Source of the DNA: Nymphaea colorata
Lineage: Eukaryota > Streptophyta > Magnoliopsida > Nymphaeales > Nymphaeaceae
Assembly: GCF_008831285.2 (NCBI RefSeq)
Contig: NC_045139.1
Coordinates: forward strand, 29,491,206-29,555,205
Reading direction: 5' to 3'
Length of the DNA: 64,000 nucleotides
Below the pieces are notes generated by a model. It made no database searches and was not told the origin of the DNA. It saw only the letters and a program-made list of their open reading frames with translations. Shown piece after piece: positions 48,740 to 61,718 of this stretch. Numbering within the stretch: the stretch's first letter is position 1; each line of letters starts with the position of its first letter. A program made the position numbers and the translations under genes.

Positions 48740-50055
48740 TTAAAATACCTCGTGAGCCTTCTCATAATATCGATTGATATACCGAGACTGCCATTTTGAC
48801 AAGGAGGAAACTTCATCATTATATAGGACCATGTCCAAACGATTTCATCAGAGTAAAAAAGTCATTGCCATGAACTGATATATCAGTACGTGAGTACTTG
48901 AACCTCAACCAGATATATTGTCTCATCCGGAGCATCCTAAAGTAATATGTCAGGCGGTACATACCTTGAAAGATGATATGTCAGGCGTGTCTGGCGTTGA
49001 CACTGGATAAAACTTATAAAATCTCATGTTCTTGAGGTTTTCCTTGGCTTGCTCACTCATTTCCTCTATGGCTTTTTTACGGGACTCTTTTGCCTGCAAA
49101 ACGAGAAAGACTTGAGTTTTCAAAAAGAATAAAAGAAGCCCATTTCCATCACGTTTTTATACACATACCTCTCTTTGCTTTTTCTTACTTTCTACCACCC
49201 TTTCTTTGACAAATTTCTGGTAAAGGAAAAATATAAAGTTTGTCATTTGTCAGATGAAAAGGAAAAGAGACCTGTGCAAAAAGTGTATTTCAAACCTTAA
49301 AATCATCTTTTTGTTCCTCTGGCAAAGCTTCCTTCTCAATTAAATCATTAGTGAACTCCTGTGCATCACATAACCAATAGAATTCAGAAGTGTTTTGAGG
49401 AAACTCGAAATGTTAGAGCTACTTAGTATTAATGACCAAAGTCACCTCCATACAAAAAAAAAACTGCACAGTAAACAAAATAAATCCAGGGAGGAGTGCA
49501 GTAGCGAATTGAAGGTAATCAGGTAGGCATCACAAGTTATGCAAGAAACAAAAGAATGACAAATTAACAAAACCCCCATGCACAAAGGAGAAGAGAGAAT
49601 GATGTAACACAAATTAACAAAACCCATGCATACTCATTAATTTTTAAGCAATACCAGAAGAGGAAGTATTAAAAAAAATGTCCATATAGTGAAAGCACCT
49701 AAAGTGTCATGTGATTTTTGCAAACCTGAAGACCACATTCTAGGAAGAGAGAGAGAGAAAAGTACCTCAAGCTCATCCAGTTCCCAATCAAATTCTGTCA
49801 CCACCTGCAGAAATAGACACAGTTAAGTAATCAAGCATAGTTTAAATGTACACAAGCTGAAAAGGGGAAACACACATGGGCCAAATAAAGATATTATTTT
49901 TGTTTACGTCGAGCAAGGTATATTTTGTGGCCCAGTTAACCATATCAACAACCTCAGGAGGGCCATCAACAACCTCAGGAAGGCGCCTTTCACTATTTGA
50001 TTACTCCAAACCTATGTCATATGAGTGCGGGGTGTGGGTGTGGATGCAGCTGCAG

Positions 50056-50095
<40 letters not shown>

Positions 50096-53000
50096 CTAGC
50101 ACACGCGCACGAAAACCAGAAAAAGAAAGCTTCAAAGAAGCAGTAACATACAGGAGGCTCCATAGGGTACATGATCTGAACAACTGTATCCACTTCTTGC
50201 TCATCCTCCTTGAAGGGATGATAGAAATCTGCCAGACAGCAACACGTGAGGAAGAAAAAAAAAATCAGTACAGGGATTACATGCACCTAAATTATGGCAT
50301 TGAAGATAGAAAATGCCCATTTTGGAAGTGATATCACCATTAAAATCATGTGTACTATTACTCAAGCAATTTCATTGCAGCTTGTCTACATTCATCAAAC
50401 ATTTACAAACTTCCACTAAATGTGCCATATAAAAGGATAAAACAAAAAATTTTCAGGTGCCATTTATGTACGTACTACTTGCATCTATTCTACAGAATAT
50501 ACTGGCTTGAAATATGCAAAATCAACCACAAATTACTACCATAATACAAAACATTCACCATTAAAAGGGCAATCCAGTTACTAATAGGATCAGCGAAATG
50601 AATTATGAACCAACTAGCACAAAAGAAAAGAAAGAAAAAAAGACGTGTACCTAATTTTCAATCTCAAAACTTAGACTAATGAGCACTGACCAAGAGAAAA
50701 CAAGAGATTCCTAAATCAACTGACAAGATGAAGTCTATTTCCAATAAAAGTGATATTGCACTTAAGGTGAAAAGTGAAAAATATCATGCCTCAGAAGAAA
50801 TAAGGTTGCAACTAAAGTATAAATGAATGAATAAAATGAAGATGAGAAAAAGTCAAAAAACATAAACAAGAGATGGAGAAAGAGAGAGGAGTGAGACTAA
50901 AGTTGTCAAAGTCAGAAGTCCAATACAGTTCAGTCAAGGACCAAGTCAAATACTATGCTCATTGCTTTGGCACTTTTCAGGTCAGGGACTACCGGCAGAC
51001 CATCGCCTAAGGCCGACCTAGCCAGATAAACTAGTTGTTGGTTTGACAACGAAAAGCAGGATACAGAAAATGAACTAATCTCTGAAAAGGAAACAGAACC
51101 ACAGTAGGTTGATCACTAAAGAAGTTCAAAACAAGACAGAAAGTAAAATGGAAATTACGCATTATGTTCCGGCTTACAACGAACAAAATTGAAATCAACG
51201 CCTTAAGGATGATAAACTAAGAGGTGATTAGAAAGAATCCATACATGGGAGGCAATACTCATATTTTCTCACACGTTCTTCCTTTAATTGCCCCAGGGCA
51301 GCCCTGCATTAAATGAGACATCCACAGAATTGAATTCTAAAATAAGCGTCGTCACTTGCGGGACTGCAGTGCATGCAATTTCTGTATCGCATACTTCATC
51401 ATTAGACTCAACATATCGGCATTATAATGCATGGCAACATTTTCAATGCTCTTTACAAAAACAAGCTAACCAACAAGTAACATGAAAAATTAACATAATT
51501 AAAAGGACATTTTAAGTCTATCAAAACTTTGTTGAAGGGGAGAAATACTATTCTTGCATGGACAACAAATAGTGAAAGTATGGGTAGGTAACTAAAGGAA
51601 AAAATGCAGAAAACAGAAACAATTTTACAAGAAAAGACTGTAATCGGTGTCTATTCATCCAATCGACGTTGACAGGATTACAGAACATTGAAACTTACCC
51701 TTAAATAGAAATAATTCATGCATCAGAAAAAAATTGTTAAGGTCAAAATGAATGTTATCAAGCAAAGACAAAAGAGAATATCGCTAACATATAGGGAGTT
51801 TCTCGACAGCTTTAATACACATTGTTCTTAATGCAATCATATTGTACGTTTTGCTCTTTAAGAAAAATTCAAATGTTAAGAAAACAAATCCTCCAGCTTA
51901 AATATCAAGATCCTTACATAACCAAATGAATATGAAGCCTGAAGCATACCTTCTCTGAGTGCAACTCAGGGTGAAAATTTGAGCCTTAAAACGTTCCATT
52001 GAAGTTAACCTGTATATGGAAAATTCTCAACGACGAAGACCTTGGCATTCAAAAACAACCCAGGACATTATTTTGAATGATATCCAGCTCTTACAACAAC
52101 CTAACAGAAAATTGATATTACCTGTCTTCCAAAGGAACATATGGAACCCAAGCCATCTTCATTTCTTTCATTGGCACTATCTTTTCAGTTTCCATTTGGA
52201 CAGATTTTATTCCAATCTTGTCAGAAGGTGGAGATGGGGATACAACCTATCAAACAGATGTTCAGAAGAGTATCACACGCATGAAGATGAAAAATAATGC
52301 AAGTGGCCATAATGGCATCCCTAAAAAAGCTATCAAGTATAACACAAATGTCAGCACATCTTCCAGATTCCTCATCTAGGAAGGGGAGAACTTAAATAAA
52401 CAAACGCTAAATAACAAAAAAGCCTAGAGACAATTAAGACAAGGGTTTAACAATGTAGCAATATACACCATAAATTCATATTCCCTGATATTTAATTCAA
52501 AAAACAAAAAGTGACAATAAAACTATGAAAATACCACATAAGATTCAAGAATTTTCAACATTCATTCCCTTTTCAAAGAAAATATTCCATTAACAAATGT
52601 ATTAAAATTTAACATACTTCATTTAAGAGAGAGAACAGCATCAGTCATATGCCATGGCTATACAAAAAAGCTGTCAAGACCACCAACAGTACTCTGACAC
52701 ATGGATGTCCTCATACGAGTTTGCTGGGCTCTAACAGACACAGGTATTTATGAATTTCTGACTAAAAGACCATACTTCAGTAATCAAATTCAATGCAGAA
52801 CCAGACATGTAGTATCAAATTACAATAACAAACTACATAGTCTGAAAGAAAGCTTACAGCCACCACAGCAGGAATGTATAGAACTTGACCTTGGCCCTTG
52901 AAGAACAAAAATTGAGCTGTAAAAAGAAAGCACAAAAAATACCACTTAAGATGAGGCTTTTATACCCCTGTAATTGTAGTTGTGTGTGTATATATATACA

Positions 53001-56000
53001 TATATATAGGGGAGAGAGAGAGAGAGAGATGTTGGGTCCTCCATCATTTTTAATGAGAAATATGATTTTAATATTTGAAAAAGTAGGAGGAACTACGTAT
53101 CTATGCATATATGCATAGATATGTGAGAGAGAGATGGTTGCATGTGTTTAATAGAACATTGTAGCCATGCCTTCTGTGCAGCCGAAAAGGTAAACTTTCT
53201 TCTCAAAAAGCACTCCACCCTCCTCAAATGCTTTCTGCAAAAGATCGGAAACTTTGTGTGTCAAGGAAACAAGTAGAGATAAGAAGCTATCATCCATGTA
53301 AGGTGAGTTATGACGTGTACCTCTAGATTTGAAAAATCCCAATTGATCTTGTAAAGAGAATCCAAATGATGCCACTGGCAAACCAAAATTACAGTGTATA
53401 TTACAAGATTCAAACCAATTCTCGTTGAATCAAATCAAGGAATCACTAACAGGAATTTTAAGAATAATAACATAAAAGTTAACCAAGGAGATACTCTGAT
53501 TAAAGAGAATGGAAAAGGCATTTCATACAAACCTCTGTGCCAACAGGGAATGCAGCTATCCAAAGATCTTCCTGCAAGACGGAGAAAACATTACATGTAG
53601 AAATAAGCAGTTGAAAATGATGTGAAATACTAACATAACAAATTAATGCGATCAAACACACAGCAGCCAATACAGGTAGATCACACAGGTGCTAAACAAG
53701 CCTGAAAATAGGCTGCCCGTATTGTGCTTAAACATAAGAAAATCAGTCACAAGGTTAGGTTGAATTTGCCAGAGAACTGGATGATATGACAAGCTTAGTG
53801 GAGACTTCACAACAAGCTTAAGCGACCTTTTAAGCACATGGTCATTTGTCTAAGCAAGATGACAATTTAAAGCACAAGTTCGGTTTACTGTATAAATGAA
53901 AAGCTTGAACGCATTCAACCTGTTCTACACTTTTATAAAACAAAGACCAGCCAAAAACATAGTTCCAGTAGAACTGGAAAACCAAATTTCTCCACAACCA
54001 TGGGAGAATAAACAAGACACCATACTGCAGGACTTGCACTATCATGCAAGGACAAACTCCCAAAGTTGATAAGCACATCAAAAGCATATTCAACAATGAA
54101 TAATCTCAGTTTGTTAAAATGAAGAATGATATGTGTGTGTATATATTGTGTGAGTGAGGGAGGAGAGAATGAGAGAGACATTAATTCATGACACCAGAAA
54201 TGAGCTAAGCAGATTATTAAGCAATGAGAACAAGGTAACCATAATTCTCAAATAATAACAAACAATAACACACAGTAGCAATTCAAGGTTCCACTTGTTA
54301 GATTTGGTACAAAACATTAACCTGGATAAACACAAAAATGGATAATATAGAATATAAAAAATGGATGAATAAACATCACATTAGCACAAGATTCTAATAA
54401 AAAATTTCTTGGACACTACGTAATACGGACTTTTTAAAGGAGATTGGCTGCACTTTGTCATGCTTGTGCTACTATAATTTATATATATATATATATGTGT
54501 GTGACTGTGTGTGTGTGCGTGTGTACCAGTACCCAAGTTTTTAGAAATTGTTTAAATGTGTGTAATGTGTGTCTGCTACCAGGACCCATATGACATAGTA
54601 TAGAATCTTTACACTAAATTTTCCCTCTAACTGAAGATATTAATAGGGTATCCACCAAGACTTTATACCTGAATCTACCTCCAAGCCATATATGATGGGT
54701 CCAAAATAAGGCACAGATAGTAACATAAATTATGTCACAGGATCCAAACGAATTTTTGGCGCCCCTCTCTCTTTGACGACTGCCAGCACCTCCCCCTCTC
54801 TCTCCAACTAATATTGGCATCATCGTACCTGCACTTAGCCAGACTATTTTCCATCTTCATCTTGATCTGCTGAGTCCCAATCACCTGGTTGAGCTAAGTT
54901 GTTAACGCGTGACTAGTCCACGCCCAGGTGTTGCCTAAGCATGAATCCATACCCATCGACTAAATCCATCTCTTAGGTGACAGGTGTTAGACTAGGTATG
55001 AGTCCACACCCGTCGTCTAAGTCCCTCACTTAGGCGACAGGTGTCAGACTGGAGCCTAGGTGTAACTAGTCCATGGGTAGGTGAAACTGAAAGGTCATCT
55101 TCTCTTCAAATTAAGTTTTGTAATTTTATTATACACTGTTATACTGTATATACTTATATTATATGCAGCTATATTATATAATTTTTGTTCTTTAAGTATA
55201 GTTTGTTGTATGTTAATTACATAATCTATATCAGCTCATCAAGTGAAAGTTCCAGCCATACGTTAAGTACATATTCTATAGAACCAACGAATTTTTGTAT
55301 ATATCTTATGAGCTCTAAAACATATTTTGTGGAACCTATGTCAACCTTCTTACCCATGTTAAAACCTAGGTTTATGGTAAGAAGACCACCAGTTTCTCTT
55401 GTTTAGTACATGTCTAGTAACCAGAGAAATACGTGCAGACCTCACTTTTGCAAGCTGAATAGAGATTTATTTTCTCATTTATGAGGATGTTTTGTATGTT
55501 ATATGTATATTATATGTTATATGTACAATCTATTGTAAACTCGTAATGTATATTATATGTACTGATTTGATATGATTTTTGTTTGAAATGATTCAAATGA
55601 AATAATCTATAAGGTCTATAACTGAAATAGCCTATAAGAAATGCAAGCATTCTGTCTACAAGAATGATGTGTTTTCTTTTGTGTATCAAACTAAGGCATC
55701 AGCTAGACGAGAACAGCACAGTTTTCCAGTACGTAAACAAGCTGAAAATGTATTGTTAATCTGTCATGTAAACAAGAACAGATCAGTTTTTCATGTTTTA
55801 CTTTCTGGCTTTACTTACAAAGTATAACCATTCAATTAGAACAGAACAGATCAGTTTTTCAAGTTTTCATTGGAATAAAAGCTTACAGTTCAGTCAGTAA
55901 GTACATAATTTTATTATGTAATGGCTAACATAACTAAAAAAAACCAAAAAAAAAAAAAGAGGTCGCCTTTTTTTCCTAGGCTCTCCCAGTCCTGCCTAGG

Positions 56001-57975
56001 TGCTAGGCGCTGCCTGATGCCCAAGCAGTACCTAGGCGCCTTGACAACTAAGTGGTTGAGGCAGCCAATCAACGTCGTCTGCAAGCATCCAATACTTGTT
56101 TCATCTCAGGATATTTTTCCTTCAAATCGTGCCTTCATTTTTTTATCACATAAAGTTTGATTAAATTTGCTCACTCGTGAGTTCGTTTTTTCTCGCCAGT
56201 TGGAAATCAACACTCCAAAGTTGATGTCCAATTCTCAACAAAGTGTTGCCTCAGTCTCTGACCCAACACCCAGCTTATGCTGATTAGGTGGCGCCACAAA
56301 AAAACCTAAACACCAGATTTGCAAATTTGGGTAGAGAAAAGATTCTATTTCAGCTAAATTTTCTGAAATTGCATTTTTAACAATTAGTCTCAGCGTTGAG
56401 TCGTTGACGTATCACTTTGTGATTGAGGATATGGAATGGATGTGCATGTGTAATATTGATATGTTTATGACGCTACAAGCAATGAATAACATGAGTAAAT
56501 ATGTTTTCTCAAAATTTTCTTCACTAAAATGCTATTTTAGTTGTTGTTTTCAATTTTAACATTATTTTTGTGGATAATATATACTTGACAATTTTGGTTC
56601 TAAAGCTTACGCTTTGTAAGCCTTGGTTTGCTTCTCATCGCATCATAGGCACAATGTTTCACTTTGCCTCATTGCATTTAACAACATTGGCTTGAAATGT
56701 GTAAAAATACTAGTCAAGCTAAAAAAAGCAAAAATCATTTTTTGTGTTTTGAAGGTATCACTTTCCCTGAAGTCATGATGTGCATTTTAAAGTATTATAT
56801 GAGCAATGATAGTTATGATGCAACCTTATTTGCAGACCACTTTGCTTGATGTAAAGGCATATTTTCATAGGTTACATCAAGTAAAATAAAGACAAATGAA
56901 GCATATTAAGCAACCCTGCCTGAAAATGTGGCAGCATTTATTATTGCATTTGCATCCAATAGAAGTAATTTGAATCAAAGTATCAAACATGAAAATTGGA
57001 TTTTCTCCTTAAATATGTTCTCATTTTCTAAGACCAGCTGCTAAATCGTACTAATGAAGCATAATAGGCCAATGCAACACTCCCGGAAAATGAATATGAA
57101 ACTAACCATAATTCAAACGATGAATTAAATGTCGATCACATTTCGCATTTACATATTTAGTTTTTCAATAAAACTATAAAGTGCCTCTCAAGAACCAGAG
57201 AAAAAAATTGAAAATCCCATTACTTCCAACCAATTCACTCATAACCATATACATTTCCAAAGATGTCAAGACGGAACAGAGAAAGAACAGGAAACCAAAA
57301 GACGGATGTTCCAAAAAAGCATCAAATTCCAAACTTGACATTCCACGAAGTATGCGTTAGAATCAGTAAGTCCAATTGAAAAAACAAAAGAAGTAAAACT
57401 AGAAGGAAGAGAACAATCCATCACTTCCGATTCAGTCCATCCAACAACCAGAAGCAATAAAAAAAAAGACTGATAAAAAAAAAAAAAAAAACAACTCCTG
57501 CTTCAACGCTTAGCTGAAATTCTCCCGCATGAATAGTCACATACACAGTAAAAAAAAGTTCAAACGTGACTAGCCAAAAAAACCTAGAACCACGTAAAGA
57601 ATTTCCTACATAACCGCATAACATAAAAAAACACATAAAGAATATGATAGAAATTCTCCCAATAATTAAGAAACAGGCAAGCAAATTACTTTTGGGCATT
57701 GCAAAATCGATAAACAGCAAACTAGTTTCCCATGAAATGACACCTCTAATTAACGAGAGAGAGAGAGAGAGAGAGAAAGGGTGCTTCACCAGATTCCTTC
57801 TGTCGGGGAGGTACTCCGGTTCGGGCTTCGGTTTCGGGGCAGCAGGAGCCTTGACCCTCTTCCCTCGGGTGGACGCCTTGGTGGATCCTTTGGGAAGGCC
57901 CTCCGGGGACTCGCCCTTCTGCTTCTCGTTTTCCTCCTTCCCCTTCTTCCTCCCTGAAACCCTAGGCCTCCTCAT
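48740..57975 (-). CDS. HIT4: HEAT INTOLERANT 4 (HIT4)-like protein, fourteen exons
   Basis: Exons, 5' to 3' on the minus strand: 57975-57790, 53571-53533, 53374-53321, 53234-53171, 52916-52858, 52246-52122, 52009-51950, 51303-51245, 50228-50152, 49804-49766, 49358-49296, 49216-49169, 49093-48965, 48787-48740; 1050 nt, 349 residues, closing in frame. The N-terminus is Lys-, Pro- and Gly-rich. Then come family segments EDLWIAAFPVGTEWHHLDSL, NWDFSNLEKAFEEGG, VYLFGCTE, SPSPPSDKIGIKSVQ, KKYEYCLP-like RKYEYCLP, FYHPFKEDE, EFDWELDELE and INRYYEKAHEVF. Arabidopsis HIT4 is a nuclear chromocentre protein needed for heat-induced chromatin loosening and heat tolerance. The coiled, Lys/Glu-rich stretch before the end (KKKQREAKESRKKAIEEM) is typical. 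Intron 4 has a GC donor; intron 1 is 4.2 kb. Confidence 0.93.
50058..50094. repeat. (TA)n microsatellite in a HIT4 intron
   Basis: About 18 TA units in the intron between exons 9 and 10 of the HIT4-like gene. Nearby, at about 49933-49981, a 22-base word (CATCAACAACCTCAGGA core) occurs twice in tandem. Confidence 0.9.
53572..57789 (-). other. First intron of the HIT4-like gene
   Basis: A 4218-base intron between a CTG/GTGAAG donor and a TTGCAG acceptor. It contains a TA/TG tract (54480-54530), a two-unit 57-bp tandem repeat (54935-55048), a GC-richer patch with CCTAGGCGC words (55970-56035) and a GA tract (57760-57776) close to the donor. The open frames inside lack protein resemblance. Confidence 0.75.
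54935..55048. repeat. Imperfect 57-bp tandem repeat in HIT4 intron 1
   Basis: Unit 1 (54935-54991) starts CTAAGCATGAATCCATACCC; unit 2 (54992-55048) starts CTAGGTATGAGTCCACACCC. They agree over the whole unit with scattered changes, all the way to the GACAGGTGTYAGA end. Confidence 0.75.
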
Positions 57976-59604
57976 TCTTCTCCTTTTCCTTCTTCTTCTT
58001 TCTTTCTGCTCGTTCTTCGTCCCAATTCTTTCACGGATAGGAAGAAATGAAACGACAGAGGGAGCGGGTCTTTATAGTAGCGGGGTCGAAGCTATCGTCA
58101 TCTCCCCGTTTCGTTTTCAAATTTATGCGGACTGCGTCTAGAAGACGCGGTCTATTCATCGCCCAATTTAACGCGATATTGTATTCCTTTACTTTCATGT
58201 TTTTCCCGAGGAGTTCAAATTTTCAAATCACTTGCCAGCGCCACCACACAGGCGGTCACGTGAGCATATTTCGGGAATGGATTTAATACTGGATTACATT
58301 CGACCCGGTTAGACCAGAAGCCGATTCAATCCGTATCATCCGATACGGATCCATGCAGTTTGTTTTCAGTAACATTGTCCGGTTCCATTAGGACCACGTA
58401 AAGGGGAAGGTCCAACTCTAGATCCAAGTATTTCTTTCTTTTCCGGGATATGGAAATCAAGGACCGGTTTATAGTATGGCTGGATGGTTCTTGATCCAAT
58501 AAAGCATTCAGATTCAAGCTACGATTTTATTATGAATTTCTTCATTTTGAATCCTGGCTTTGGTCTGATTTGCTTATACCTTTTCTGGATAAGGAAAAAT
58601 AATCTTAGGTTGAATCGCTAATTGCCATAAAAAGTTCGATTTTGGATTCAATTTTGGAATCATATTAACATTTTTAAAATCATAGCCGCAGTAATCTTCC
58701 ACTCATAATTGGATCCGGATCTGATATTTTGGGGCACTTTTACTACTTCATCAGAAGAGAAAAATCTGGACCTTATTCAATCCATGCGTGCTGGATAGAG
58801 TCAGATTTAGTGCGCTAGCGGTTCGGATCTATGTCCACAAAGACCTGATAAAACCAGCAATCTGGGTCGGTTTTCCAACCGAGAGATCCATGATCCAGAT
58901 AGAGGTTCGCCTCATGTTTATGCATCGGAATAATCAGTAGTTTGTAGATCCATATTGTCTATTCAGTTGTTTTCATTTCACACATACATAAAATCCACAG
59001 GAACAGGATATGTAGTGAACCTGGATGATACTGGATCCATGTCCTGACCCATCAGAAGTTTCAAATTCCAGATCTGCACCGTGGAATGGAATGGATCCCT
59101 CTTTCAGGCAAGATTCTCTGAAATTATTTTCCATATTGGACCTAAATTTGGATCCAGTCCAGATTGTATCCAGTTTGAATCAAGACTGTTTTCACCGGAT
59201 CCATACTGGACCCACATGTGGATTTAGAGTTGGTGCTTAAAATTTAAATCATAGAGGAACCGACAACCATGGTCCCCGCATGCAATCTGTCATGGAAGGA
59301 TATTATAATCCACAACTGGCAAGATTAAATCGGGCTTGAAATAAATATCTAGACAAGGAAAAAGTAAAGGCACGGAACGAAGGGGATACGGGAAGCGATG
59401 TGTGAAGCGCAAGTTGAGATGCAAACCTTTGGGAAGAATGTTCAAAAAAAACTTGCATCAGTTTCAATTGAAACATGGGTTTGATTCACATTCCATGTTC
59501 TGAGAAAGATTTACTATCCGCAAGAAAACAGAATGTTTGTCTAAAAAAAATGTGTTGCCAAAAGCGAAAAGGTCGGGAGCTAGTAATTGAGAGGTTGGAT
59601 ATAG

Positions 59605-59835
59605 GGATGTCAACGGATCAAATTTCGAATACTCAAGTTTTTTTTTAACTGACAATCCAAAAATCTGTTGATCTAGTTTTTATTTTCACATCTTGAACCG
59701 AACTTCGAAATACACCACTAGATCTGAACTGCATTACGATATTTGTTAAAATTGACTTTCGAAACTTATTGATATTGGATATATAGGAGATATTTATTTG
59801 AAGCTGATTGCATATAATTTCTTTAAATCTAAATG
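59605..59835 (+). repeat. Dispersed repeat family G (GATGTCAACGGATC), copy 1
   Basis: Starts GGGATGTCAACGGATC and passes TATTGGATATATAGG and GATATTTATTTGAA. A second copy at 60697-60960 has the same order of words, and related fragments begin near 8312 and 18722. Confidence 0.55.
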
Positions 59836-60531
59836 GCATCCAATTTTTTAATTAGACGCCATTTTTTTTTCCATATTCAACTTTTTATTATTAAAGATGT
59901 CAAACAAATATTTTCTATAACCATAAGAAAGAAAGCGCGTATGAATTATGAATTTATCCTATTGGAAAACTAATAAATTTCTCTCTTACCACTTTTTTCA
60001 GCTTATGATGGCACCACAAATTATTATTTAGAGAGAAAAGAGACATCACGATTTGATTTGATAAGTGTTAGACAAATTTTTATTAAAAAAATTGTTAGCG
60101 GCCTAAGGATGAAGGCCTAGTGTAGCTCTAGGCATTGCTGAATTAAATCAACTTGGGTCAGAACCCTTTCTCTCTCCTAAATTATTTGCACTAAGGATGA
60201 AAGGTATTCCCCGCTTTAGCCCATCCAATTAAACCGAGCAAATGGTCAAAATATTGTTATTTAAACAATTTTTTCAATAAATAAATTTTTTTGAATCGTT
60301 TAATTAATTACATGTACAATAAAGAAAATTAAATGCAAAAAAAAATCATTGGTTTATGTTGCACCAAATTTATTTCTTAATAATATAAACTGAGACATTC
60401 ATGTTTTTCACTAGAAAAAACTTGTGATGAACCTGTTTGTGTTACCAAATTACACAAAATGCTTGTATTCTAGGTTGGAGCAAATAAGGGTAAAGTAAAA
60501 TTTGGAGAACACCAAACACACTCTCTCTCTC

Positions 60532-60535
<4 letters not shown>

Positions 60536-60600
<65 letters not shown>
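60536..60600. repeat. (TA)n microsatellite, 65 bases
   Basis: About 32 TA units, the longest simple repeat in the window, preceded by a short CT tract (60521-60533). Confidence 0.95.
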
Positions 60601-60603
<3 letters not shown>

Positions 60604-60696
60604 AATACATATCCAATCAATTATATCTATTTAATTTATGCCTTAATGTTTCTCTGAAACAGCTAAGTGGCTTTGGGATGAATATTTTTCTTAAGA

Positions 60697-60960
60697 ATGT
60701 CAACGGATCCAAATTGGAGGTAATTTTTACCATATCTGATTTATCACAGCTTCATATACTGGGATTCAAGCATGGATGAAAAAGAGTCTGATATCATGAT
60801 ATATAATTATGAATTTTAAATTCACAATCCAGATCGGAACCAAATTCGACTTTTGTTTTCCCGATGAACTTTGAAATCAATGTACGTGAAATAAATGATG
60901 TGTTAAAAACCGATTTTCAAATTGTATGGATAATATTGGATACAGGGTATTTATTTAACA
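60697..60960 (+). repeat. Dispersed repeat family G, copy 2
   Basis: Starts GAATGTCAACGGATCC and passes AATATTGGATACAGGG and TATTTATTTAACA, in the same order as 59605-59835 and in the same orientation. Confidence 0.55.
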
Positions 60961-61279
60961 TTGAATCAAAATCCTAATACATGATATTTATTTACAATCG
61001 AATCGAAACCTCTAAACCCGAACTCGAACCGAATTCAAACCTGTTTCTTGATAGGATGTTAAACTTTTTCATATTGAACATATTTTCAGCAGTTCAATTG
61101 AACACCTGATCCGATTCCAATCCAGTCACACCTTTACTTTGCCTTCCCTTTCATTCTCTAGTATTCTCAAAATTAACTTGGCTTCAGCAAATATTGCTGA
61201 GATTTTTGCACCTGGATATCCTCAAAATCTACTAAAACCTGGATTGAGTTTTACAAGCGGCATTGACCCCGGCCAATGA

Positions 61280-61420
61280 AAAAAAGAATTTATATTGAAA
61301 AAAATAAAATTTTTTAATTGCACCATGTATTTTTTGTATTTGAATTCAGTTGACTCTACTCGAATTAAGAGGTTGAACTGTCGGTCCACCCTTAAAGAAA
61401 ATCTTGGTTCCCCCTTGTGA
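61280..61420 (+). repeat. Dispersed repeat family F, copy 3
   Basis: Reads TATTGAAAAAAATAAAATTT, ATTGCACCATGTATTTTTTG, GAATTCAGTTGACTC, AGAGGTTGAACTGTCGGTCC and AAAGAAAATCTTGGTTCC. It pairs with the copies at 14755-14900 and, reversed, 36050-36175. Confidence 0.7.
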
Positions 61421-61697
61421 TTAAGTATATATGCAACAAATAGATGAGGCTTCTACTTCTAATCCACATGCATCTGGATCAAGTTCAGGCTATACTGCAG
61501 GTTTGGTACAGGTGCTGCAACCAAGACAGATCACAGCAGATCTAACCCAGTATCTCAAAGCAGATCTGCAGCTTGGATTCATATGTTGGGGCACAACCAA
61601 GTCTGACCCATTTGAAGCACCAGATGTTGGACATCATATTATCAGAGACAGAAGGCCACAACTGAAATATAGCTCCTTGGGTATTGGAAAAAACTGA

Positions 61698-61718
61698 ATA
61701 TATATATATATATATATA
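61698..61718. repeat. (TA)n microsatellite
   Basis: About ten TA units directly after the unassigned open frame that ends at 61697. Confidence 0.9.

Noticed and set aside
57421-57789. Extension of HIT4 exon 1 to a 184-codon frame
   Set aside because: After residue 62 the frame becomes Ser/Leu then Phe-rich intron sequence; the GTGAAG donor and the match of exon 2 (EDLWIAAFPVGTE) show splicing instead.
61431-61697. ATG frame of 88 codons after a family F repeat
   Set aside because: Composition is protein-like but nothing matches a known family; it may be a transposon remnant or chance.
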